From contig QHOF01000083.1 in the NCBI GenBank assembly GCA_003219335.1, positions 477 through 9,547 on the forward strand: DNA of 9,071 bases. Reading direction: 5' to 3'. The translations under genes and the position numbers were made by a program. Of the stretch, positions 1-5,455 are shown piece by piece (positions within the stretch are counted from its first letter, which is position 1; each line of letters begins with the position of its first letter). The DNA comes from Verrucomicrobiota bacterium. Its GTDB lineage: Bacteria; Verrucomicrobiota; Verrucomicrobiia; Chthoniobacterales; UBA10450. The notes beneath the pieces are model-generated. The model saw only the letters and a list, made by a program, of their open reading frames with translations, did not search any database and was not told the DNA's origin.

Positions 1-1244
1 ATGACCGACTACGCGCCGACACTGCGGAGTTCGTTTCCCGGCGCGACAGCACAGGCAGGTCTGGGCGAATTTTTCGCGCTCCCCGTTTTCACATGTGCCG
101 GACTGATGTATCTGGTTTCCGCAATCGATTTCGTCTTCATCTTCGTCTCGCTCGAGCTGGTAACGGTTTCGTTTTACGTGTTGGTCAGCTTTACCCGGCG
201 CAATCCGATGACTCTTGAAGCGGGAATGAAATATCTGGTGCTCAGCGCGCTATCCACGGCTTTTCTCGTGTATGGGATCGCCTGGATCTTCGGAGCAACC
301 GGTGAAACGAATTTGCAACGAATAACCGAGGCGTTAGCGAATCCTGGCATTGTAGCCGGGATCGTTGATCCCGGCCGCCTTGGCGTGGCAATCTCCTCAC
401 CGGCATCATCCCCACTCGTCGGGACTACAACAATCGACCATAGCGCAGCATTGTTGGGCATGGTGTTCGTTCTGGTTGCGCTCGGTTTCAAGATTGGATT
501 GCGGCGGTGCCATTCCAAATCTGGGTGCCGGATGTCTATCAAGGCGCACCGACGCCGGTGACTGCGTATCTCTCTGTTGGTTCGAAGGCGGCGGGGTTCG
601 TCGTGTTACTGCGTGTTTTGCAGCCGTTCATGACGCTGCCGGAAACGCAGCGCCTGATTGTGCTTATCGCGCTGCTCACATTGATTTACGGAAATCTCGC
701 CGCGCTGCCGCAGGCAAACCTGAAACGGCTCCTTGCTTACTCCAGTATCGCGCACGCTGGCTATCTGCTCATCGGCGTTGTCTGTTTCGATGTGCGCGCG
801 GTTACTTTCTATCTTGTTGCTTACCTGCTGATGACGCTTCTCAGTTTTGCGGTCTTGATCATTACTGCCCAGCAAACCGGCGAAGAAATTTCCGATTTTG
901 ATGGCCTCGCCAGGCGTTCGCCATTTCTCGCATTTGCGATGTTGATCGGGATGGTCTCGCTCGCCGGGGTCCCGTTTACGGCAGGTTTTTTGGGCAAGTT
1001 TTACATCTTTTACGCAGCAGTCCTACAGCGCCAGATTGCGCTCGTCGTTGTCGGCGTGATCACGGTTGGCTGCGGCTTTTATTATTATCTCAAAATAGTT
1101 CGCGCGATGTACTGGCAGTCTGCGCCCAGGATGGATAAGATTCCTGTGAATGGCTTGTCACGATTCGCAATCAGCGCCTTAATCATCGCTACGATTTGGC
1201 TAGGCGTGTATCCGCAGCCGATTCTGGATGCGCTAAGGCGATAA
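1..1244 (+). CDS. nuoN: NADH-quinone oxidoreductase subunit N (5' end outside window, internal frameshift)
   Basis: NuoN is one of the three antiporter-like membrane subunits of respiratory complex I. It is a many-helix inner-membrane protein that takes part in proton pumping. Frame 1 (from base 1) encodes the central helices, including the motif SLELVTVSFYVLVSF and MTLEAGMKYLVLSALSTAF. Frame 3 continues from about 502 with PFQIWVPDVYQGAPTPVTAY, LLAYSSIAHAGYLLIG and VSLAGVPFTAGFLGKFYIFY, all typical of NuoN. The two frames join exactly if one copy of a duplicated GATTG (492-501) is removed, giving FKIAAVPFQIWVPDVYQGAP as in intact homologues. The rebuilt piece is 412 residues. Family members are usually about 470-490, so roughly 80-100 N-terminal residues lie upstream and the ATG at base 1 is probably an internal Met. 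The loop at residues ~105-145 looks longer than usual. No further nuo gene follows, as expected for the last gene of a nuo operon. Product identity is firm. Whether the frameshift is real is unknown. Confidence 0.93.
492..501 (+). repeat. 5-bp tandem duplication (GATTG x2) that shifts the nuoN frame
   Basis: GATTG occurs twice in direct succession at 492-496 and 497-501. Upstream, the reading frame gives ..ALGFKI. Downstream, the conserved AAVPFQIWVPDVY is in another frame. Deleting either copy restores one uninterrupted NuoN reading frame with the conserved residues in place, so the duplication is very probably the whole lesion. It may be a slippage mutation or an assembly artefact. Confidence 0.9.
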
Positions 1245-1278
1245 AACGGTGAAGAGATTCTGGAGGGTTTAGCTACGG

Positions 1279-1360
1279 CCCGCGAACTACGCGAATTAAC
1301 GCGAAAAATTCGGGAAACGAGCTCTTAAAAATCATTCGCGTCATTCGTGTGATTCGCGGG
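1279..1360. repeat. Imperfect ~27-bp inverted repeat with CGCGAATTA-like units
   Basis: The left arm (1279-1305) and the reverse complement of the right arm (1335-1360) share CCCGCGAA at the outer end and ACGCGAA at the inner end, with a CGAAT core between and a few mismatches plus one indel. The 29-nt spacer contains no gene. Each arm is itself quasi-periodic, with CGCGAA recurring every ~8-9 bp. A transcript could fold into a long hairpin just 3' of nuoN, so a role in transcript 3' ends is possible. A REP/MITE-like dispersed repeat is equally plausible. Confidence 0.65.
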
Positions 1361-1560
1361 TGAAAATTACTTGGCCTGATTTGGCGGATCATTTCTTGGT
1401 CTGAAAGTTTCGTGTCTTTAGTCTGTTCCGTAGGGAAGATTATTCGTTAGATTTTTGCGAAGGGGAGCTAAGGAAACAAAGATGGCAATTGAATTTGGAA
1501 AAACTCCCTTCGTTGCCTTCGTTTCCTTCTGTTACTCTCGAATTTTACAGGCTCTTAACC

Positions 1561-1574
1561 GATCACTGATCACT
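1561..1574. repeat. Heptamer doublet GATCACT x2
   Basis: Two exact adjacent copies of GATCACT are followed by the related AACCTG. A different 7-bp tandem repeat with three copies occurs at 8647-8667, so period-7 micro-tandems appear twice in this window, both outside genes. Confidence 0.6.
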
Positions 1575-1580
1575 AACCTG

Positions 1581-1606
1581 TCCGCCGCAGCCTTGGCGTA
1601 GGCGGA
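1581..1606. repeat. GC-rich mini-hairpin repeat (TCCGCC...GGCGGA)
   Basis: The element is symmetrical. TCCGCC (1581-1586) pairs with GGCGGA (1601-1606), GCA and GTA form an internal loop, and GCC (1590-1592) pairs with GGC (1595-1597) around a TT loop. From memory, similar TCCGCC..GGCGGA elements recur between genes in soil Verrucomicrobiota. That link is recall, not a search. There is no following T-run, so an intrinsic terminator is unlikely. Confidence 0.6.
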
Positions 1607-1627
1607 TCACTTCTCACCGACTTGTCA

Positions 1628-1685
1628 CGCCGTAGCCTCTCGACTCGCCGTAGTCCCGCGATTGCGGGACGAAGGCTGGTTGGCG
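1628..1685. repeat. Compound hairpin centred on GTCCCGC-GATT-GCGGGAC
   Basis: A perfect 7-bp stem, GTCCCGC (1653-1659) and GCGGGAC (1664-1670), closes a 4-nt GATT loop. Further out, AGCC (1634-1637) can pair with GGCT (1674-1677) and CGCC (1628-1631) with GGCG (1682-1685), giving a longer interrupted stem. The CGCCGTAG word occurs twice in its left half. It lies just past the stop of the minus-strand gene remnant at 1704, so it could act in that gene's old 3' region, or be another dispersed palindromic repeat. Confidence 0.55.
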
Positions 1686-1703
1686 TAGGTCGATCACCAG
1701 CAA

Positions 1704-2025
1704 TCATCGCCGCGGCGCGGGCGTCGGATGCGGACGCGGGGTAGGGTACGGACTGGGCGTTGGCCCCGGGGGGCAACTCACAGGCTGGCGCGCACAAGGC
1801 GCCTCCGTTGTGGAGGGCGAGCGTGCGCTCATAAGGAGTGGGTCGCAGGAATCCATTGCCAACTGGCGGAATGACGAGATCGTCGATCGAGGCGTCCGCA
1901 TCCGCCAATGTCCGCTCGATACAGCTTCCGTCTGCGCCATTGGCAATGTTAAGTTTTGCAGTAATTTCCTGCTTCGCCAGCGAAACCAGTCCATTTCCAC
2001 GGACTGGTTGCTCCAGAATCACGGG
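1704..2025 (-). pseudogene. C-terminal remnant of a Pro/Thr-tailed, probably exported protein (frameshifted)
   Basis: Read on the minus strand, this encodes ILEQPVRGNGLVSLAKQ, then ITAKLNIANGADGSC, then IPPVGNG and LCAPACELPPG, and in another frame a tail PTPSPYPTPRPHPTPAPRR ending at a TGA (1706-1704). The two frames join if one base is dropped from a run of six C (plus-strand G6 at 1768-1773), giving ELPPGPTPSPYPTPRP as one chain. The 'QPVxGNGLVSLAxQ..AAKLNxANGA' pattern and the proline/threonine tail resemble C-terminal parts of large secreted proteins I recall from soil bacteria; no function is known to me. No start codon or signal peptide remains, since the 5' side is cut at about 2020-2030, where an oppositely oriented TPR fragment begins. 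Seen: the frame logic and tail. Inferred: exported protein and pseudogene status. Confidence 0.55.
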
Positions 2026-2026
2026 G

Positions 2027-2575
2027 TTTTTCCAGCAAGCGACCGACGTCGATCCCACCTATGCGGCTGCTTATGCAGGCCTGGCAGATTGCTGTCTGTT
2101 AATGGGCGATAATGGCTGGGGCTCTGCTAACGAAACCTTTCCTTTAGCCAGCGACGCGGCGTTGCGAGCGCTGGAAATCGATAATGGCCTGGCCGAAGCG
2201 CGCGCCACGCTGGCCCACGCGAAGTTTCTTTTTTATCGAGATTTCGCTGCTGCCGAGCAGGAATACTTGCGGGCCATCGAGCTACGCCCGAACTATGCCA
2301 CCGCTCACCATTGGCATGCGCTTTTCCTGGCAGCGATGGGCAGAGCGAACGAAGCGATGCGCGAGATCAAACTCGCTGAAGATCTCGATCCTCTCTCGCT
2401 CATTGTCCGGGCGAACGTCGGCATGATTGATTACTTTGCGCGCCGGTATGATGCGGCCATCGCTCAAGAGCGAAAGGTCCTCGAAGCCGACTCTAAGTTT
2501 GTGCAGGCGCGGCGGAAACTTGCCTTTGCTTTTGAAGCCAAAGGAATAGAGCAGGAGGCAGTGGATCAGTTTTAA
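2027..2575 (+). pseudogene. TPR-repeat protein fragment, truncated at both ends
   Basis: Homology-like sequence starts at FFQQATDVDPTYAAAYAGLA (from 2027) and runs through about four to five tetratricopeptide units: SDAALRALEIDNGLAEARATL, AEQEYLRAIELRPNYATAHH, REIKLAEDLDPLSLIVR and AIAQERKVLEADSKFVQAR. It ends at EQEAVDQF followed by three stops. The phrase 'ATAHHWHALFLAAMGR..EA..EI..AEDLDPLSLI' matches the TPR tail of large multidomain bacterial proteins in which TPRs follow a winged-helix or kinase domain. Such tails mediate protein-protein contacts. An ATG at 1838 is in frame, but the 60-odd residues it would add are the antisense of the minus-strand remnant and do not resemble TPR. The effector domain is missing, as are the last repeats, where a PIN fragment takes over. 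Probably non-functional. Confidence 0.7.
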
Positions 2576-2577
2576 TA

Positions 2578-2772
2578 GTAAAGAAACAGCTTGGATCTGA
2601 CGACGAAACACGCGCAGAGCGCGCCCGGCACATTTTCTTTCGTCATCGCGACAAGGATTTTTCATTCACAGATTGCACCAGCTTCGCGCTCATGCGCGAA
2701 TTGCGGATACGGGAAGCATTGACTACTGACGGACATTTCCGGCAGGCCGGGTTTCAAATGCTTCCGCACTGA
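2578..2772 (+). pseudogene. C-terminal fragment of a VapC-type PIN-domain nuclease
   Basis: Frame 1 reads VKKQLGSDDETRAERARHIF, then RHRDKDFSFTDCTSFALMRE, then LRIREALTTDGHFRQAGFQM and LPH before a TGA. This is the typical end of a VapC-like PIN domain. FTDCTSFALMRE carries the third conserved acidic residue and LTTDGHF the fourth, and the HFRQAGFQML ending is characteristic. VapC toxins are Mg-dependent RNases paired with a VapB antitoxin. The first two-thirds of the domain, including the first catalytic Asp, are absent. Frame 1 is blocked upstream by a TGA at 2533-2535, and no ATG precedes the fragment. It follows the broken TPR fragment immediately, with no VapB gene. It is too short and startless for ordinary gene callers. 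It is a remnant and should not be active. Confidence 0.75.
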
Positions 2773-2824
2773 CCGGAGGACACCACTTGCGCGAACGGTC
2801 GAAAATGATTTGGGCAGTCGTGTC

Positions 2825-3814
2825 TCAATAGCGGCCGGCGCGTTCGAGAAGCGGTTGCCACCAGGAGGGATTGTCGACGTACCACTGGATGGTTTCGTCG
2901 AGTCCTTCCTTGAAACTGTGGCGCGGTTTCCAGTTCAATTCCTGCTGCGCAAAGGAAGAATCGATCGCGTAGCGTCGGTCGTGGCCGAGCCGGTCGGGCA
3001 CAAACGAAATGAGGCTGTGCGGTTTGCCCAGTTTGTCGAGGATCATTTTCACGACGTCGAGGTTCACCATTTCGGTGTTGCCGCCGAAATTATAAATCCG
3101 TCCCGATTTGCCTTCGAAAAGCGCGGCCACAATGGCGGCGCAATGATCGTCCACGTGGATCCAGTCGCGCACATTCATGCCGTCGCCATACACTGGGAGC
3201 GGCTCGTCGCGGACGGCTTTGATGATCATGAGCGGAATCAATTTTTCCGGGAACTGATACGGGCCGTAATTGTTCGAGCACCGGGTCACAAGCACCTCCT
3301 GGCCGTACGTTTTGTACGAAGCCAGCACCAGAAGATCGGCGCCGGCTTTGCTAGCTGAATACGGTGAACTAGGATCGGGCGGAGATTGCTCGGTAAATTT
3401 GCCGGTCGGTCCAAGCGAGCCATAAACTTCGTCCGTTGAAATTTGGATGAAGCGCTGAACGCCGTGGCGGCGCGCGCAGTCCAAGAGCACACTGGTGCCG
3501 ATGACGTTTGTATGGATGAAATTGAGCGGATCGTTGATGCTTCGGTCCACGTGCGATTCTGCTGCGAAATTGATGACCGCGTAAAACCCATGCTCGGTCA
3601 TCAGCGCGTCCATCAGGTCGGCGTTGGCAATATCGGCTTTGAAAAATTCGTAACGCTCGCCATGTTCTTCGACCACGCCATCGAGATTGGCGAGGTTGCC
3701 CGCGTAGGTGAGCACATCGACGTTGGTCACGGACGCGGGCTTGTAATGTTGTAAAATATACCGAATAAAATTACTCCCGATGAACCCGCAGCCACCGGTC
3801 ACAAGGATGCGCAT
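2825..3814 (-). CDS. rfbB: dTDP-glucose 4,6-dehydratase
   Basis: RmlB/RfbB converts dTDP-D-glucose to dTDP-4-keto-6-deoxy-D-glucose in the cytoplasm. This is the second step of dTDP-L-rhamnose synthesis and the branch point to other deoxysugars. The protein is 329 residues, slightly short of the usual 330-360. It is an extended short-chain dehydrogenase: NAD-binding TGGCGFIGSNF (residues 6-16), DVLTYAGNL (33-41), NFAAESHVDRS (82-92), the catalytic STDEVYG (126-132; Thr-Asp-Glu) and YSASK (152-156; Tyr/Lys pair), then RCSNNYGPYQFPEKLIP (178-194), GDGMNVRDWIHVDDH and DRLGHDRRYAID. The start chosen is the ATG at 3814, because MRILVTGGCGFIGSNF is the normal N-terminus. An in-frame ATG at 4015 would add 67 unrelated residues read antisense to the neighbouring gene. 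No clear Shine-Dalgarno precedes it. It is divergent from the membrane glycosyltransferase genes, and rmlA, rmlC and rmlD are not in the window. Confidence 0.96.
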   Translation of the reverse strand: MRILVTGGCGFIGSNFIRYILQHYKPASVTNVDVLTYAGNLANLDGVVEEHGERYEFFKADIANADLMDALMTEHGFYAVINFAAESHVDRSINDPLNFIHTNVIGTSVLLDCARRHGVQRFIQISTDEVYGSLGPTGKFTEQSPPDPSSPYSASKAGADLLVLASYKTYGQEVLVTRCSNNYGPYQFPEKLIPLMIIKAVRDEPLPVYGDGMNVRDWIHVDDHCAAIVAALFEGKSGRIYNFGGNTEMVNLDVVKMILDKLGKPHSLISFVPDRLGHDRRYAIDSSFAQQELNWKPRHSFKEGLDETIQWYVDNPSWWQPLLERAGRY

Positions 3815-3869
3815 GGCAGCGCGTACTAGCAGCGCCGAGCAACGCGCGCCAGTAGAATCTGCTTTCGCA

Positions 3870-5438
3870 ATGGCGGGCGTGCCCGATCTGCTGCAACGAT
3901 GCCGGGCTCGCCTGGCGGGAACCGACTGGGTCCCGTGGGCAATCATGGGCGTGGCAGTGTTCCTGCGCTTTTTCCTGCTCGCCATCAAGCCGCCGCATTT
4001 TGATGAGGGCATCAACGGCTGGTTTGTCGATCAGGTGATGAAGAATGGGTTTTACCGGTACGACCCGACCAATTACCACGGGCCGCTTCATTTTTATGTG
4101 CTCCTGCTGTCGCAGAGTTTATTTGGCCGGAATTTGTGGGCGCTGCGCTTGCCTGTCGTGCTTGTGAGCATTGGTTGCGTCTGGCTGACGTTGAAGTTCG
4201 AGCCGTTGGTGGGACGAACCGTGAGCCGGATCGCAGCGCTGGGCATTGCGATTTCGCCCGGTTTCGTGTTCTACGGGCGCTACGCAATTCACGAAGTGTG
4301 GCTGCAATTATTCTCGATGATGTTCATCCTGGGACTGCTCGGCCTGTGGCGATCGGGCACGCTGAAGTATCTCTGGTATGCGGGCATGGGAATAGCCGGC
4401 ATGATTCTGACCAAGGAAACTTATGCCATCCATCTCGCCTGCGTGGTAATTGCCATTCCGGTCCTGATCGTTTCTCATATGCTAAACCGCGTTCCAGATG
4501 CCAGGCCGGCAAAGCAAACATGGCATTGGATCGATCTCGCCATGATTCTCGGTGTCGGCGCCGCCGCGACCGTATTTTTCTATTCGGGAACTTTCTTTAA
4601 CTGGAGTGGCGTTAAAGGTCTGTATCTGGCGTTCAAGGCGTGGACCGAAACTGGCGCGGCCGGTCACGGCCATGAAAAGCCGTGGGATTACTGGTTCAAA
4701 TTGATGGGGCCGTCGTGGGAATTCGGCCGGGCTGATTTTTTTGGCTACGAATTGCCAATGCTCGCCGGATTAATTCTCTGCGTGTTTTGCCAAAAATTTA
4801 AGAACCTCAGTTTGCGTTATCTCGCGATCTACGGCGTGGGAACCTTGATCGCCTACAGCTACGTCAAATACAAGACACCGTGGTGCATCATCAGTTTCGG
4901 TTGGCCGTTCCTGTTTATCTTTGGCGCGGCGACGCTGCTGGTTCGCCCGAAAAATCTTCGCAGAGTCTATGTTGCGACAGCCGTTCTGTTGTGCGTTTCG
5001 CTCGGGTCATCCATTTGGCTGAACTACTTCCGCTGCTCGTCGCCTGACGAGCCTTACGCGTACGTGCAGACGTACAATGACATGTTCAAACTGAGCAAAC
5101 CGCTGCTGACGCTGGCGAAGCGCCATCCGGCCTACTATCACCTGACAGGACATCTGATCCGGTCCAGCATTTATCCGCTTCCGTGGGTGCTGGGCGATTT
5201 CGACCGGGTCGGTTACTACGAAGGCGGAAATATGCCGGCGAATCTCGACGCCGATTTTCTCCTCGTGCAGCAAGACAAAATCAAAGACGTCGAATCAAAA
5301 TTGAAAGGCGCCTATTACACCGAGCCGATGACGCTTCGTAACTATCAGGACCCATCCAAGATCTATTTCAGCGCCAAAGTGTTTAAAGAATTCTTCCCTG
5401 GCAAAGCGCCGGATTTTGTCGGAAAAGGTTCAGGCTAG
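3870..5438 (+). CDS. Agl23/TIGR03663-like GT-C-type membrane protein (putative glycosyltransferase)
   Basis: A polytopic membrane protein of 522 residues from the start chosen here. A short cytoplasmic N-terminus precedes the first helix (WVPWAIMGVAVFLRFFLLAI, residues ~20-39). An outer loop follows with PPHFDEGINGWFV, where the Asp45-Glu46 pair sits where GT-C enzymes carry their catalytic or metal-binding acid, and then FYRYDPTNYHGPLHFYVLLL. This HFDE...YRYDPTxYHGP pattern is what I know from the TIGR03663 ('flippase activity-associated Agl23') family. Further hydrophobic segments run to about residue 390. A soluble C-terminal part follows, with YAYVQTYNDM and IYPLPWVLGDFDRVGYYEGG. GT-C proteins use polyprenyl-phosphate sugars on the outer face of the membrane; the substrate here is unknown. 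The frame is open back to an ATG at 3780, with others at 3807 and 3813, but those overlap the start of rfbB. The ATG at 3870 leaves a 55-bp divergent gap and keeps all family sequence. No strong ribosome site is visible. The next gene follows after 17 bp, so they are probably cotranscribed. Confidence 0.8.
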   Translation: MAGVPDLLQRCRARLAGTDWVPWAIMGVAVFLRFFLLAIKPPHFDEGINGWFVDQVMKNGFYRYDPTNYHGPLHFYVLLLSQSLFGRNLWALRLPVVLVSIGCVWLTLKFEPLVGRTVSRIAALGIAISPGFVFYGRYAIHEVWLQLFSMMFILGLLGLWRSGTLKYLWYAGMGIAGMILTKETYAIHLACVVIAIPVLIVSHMLNRVPDARPAKQTWHWIDLAMILGVGAAATVFFYSGTFFNWSGVKGLYLAFKAWTETGAAGHGHEKPWDYWFKLMGPSWEFGRADFFGYELPMLAGLILCVFCQKFKNLSLRYLAIYGVGTLIAYSYVKYKTPWCIISFGWPFLFIFGAATLLVRPKNLRRVYVATAVLLCVSLGSSIWLNYFRCSSPDEPYAYVQTYNDMFKLSKPLLTLAKRHPAYYHLTGHLIRSSIYPLPWVLGDFDRVGYYEGGNMPANLDADFLLVQQDKIKDVESKLKGAYYTEPMTLRNYQDPSKIYFSAKVFKEFFPGKAPDFVGKGSG

Positions 5439-5455
5439 GCAGGGCTCATTTTGGG

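Larger units (their letters stand above)
1245..1703. other. Gene-free, repeat-rich spacer downstream of nuoN
   Basis: No open frame here resembles a protein. The stretch holds, in order: an imperfect inverted repeat (1279-1360); an inverted pair AAGGAAACAAAG (1470-1481) / CTTCGTTTCCTT (1517-1528) with one mismatch; a 9-bp near-tandem CGTTGCCTT/CGTTTCCTT (1511-1528); a heptamer doublet (1561-1574); and two GC-rich hairpin elements (1581-1606 and 1628-1685). None is a clear intrinsic terminator with a U-tract. The mixture of unrelated short repeats suggests a landing zone for intergenic repeat families, not a regulatory region for one gene. Confidence 0.65.

Noticed and set aside
365..901. 178-residue ORF overlapping nuoN in a third frame
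   Set aside because: Cys/Arg/Ala-rich out-of-frame shadow with no membrane pattern. The nuoN frames on both sides explain the DNA.
1561..1703. CRISPR array or intrinsic terminator in the repeat cluster
   Set aside because: The repeats differ from one another, are not regularly spaced, and no hairpin is followed by a T-tract.
1838..2026. N-terminal extension of the TPR ORF from the ATG at 1838
   Set aside because: These residues are the antisense of the minus-strand remnant and contain no TPR or regulator-domain sequence, so they are read-through, not a true N-terminus.
2810..3358. Long plus-strand ORF (182 residues) opposite rfbB
   Set aside because: It lies wholly antisense to the strongly supported rfbB, whose catalytic motifs fix the coding strand. 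The translation resembles no family.
3815..4015. 67-residue upstream extension of rfbB
   Set aside because: RmlB proteins begin at MRILVTGG. The extension is the reverse reading of the start of the glycosyltransferase gene.
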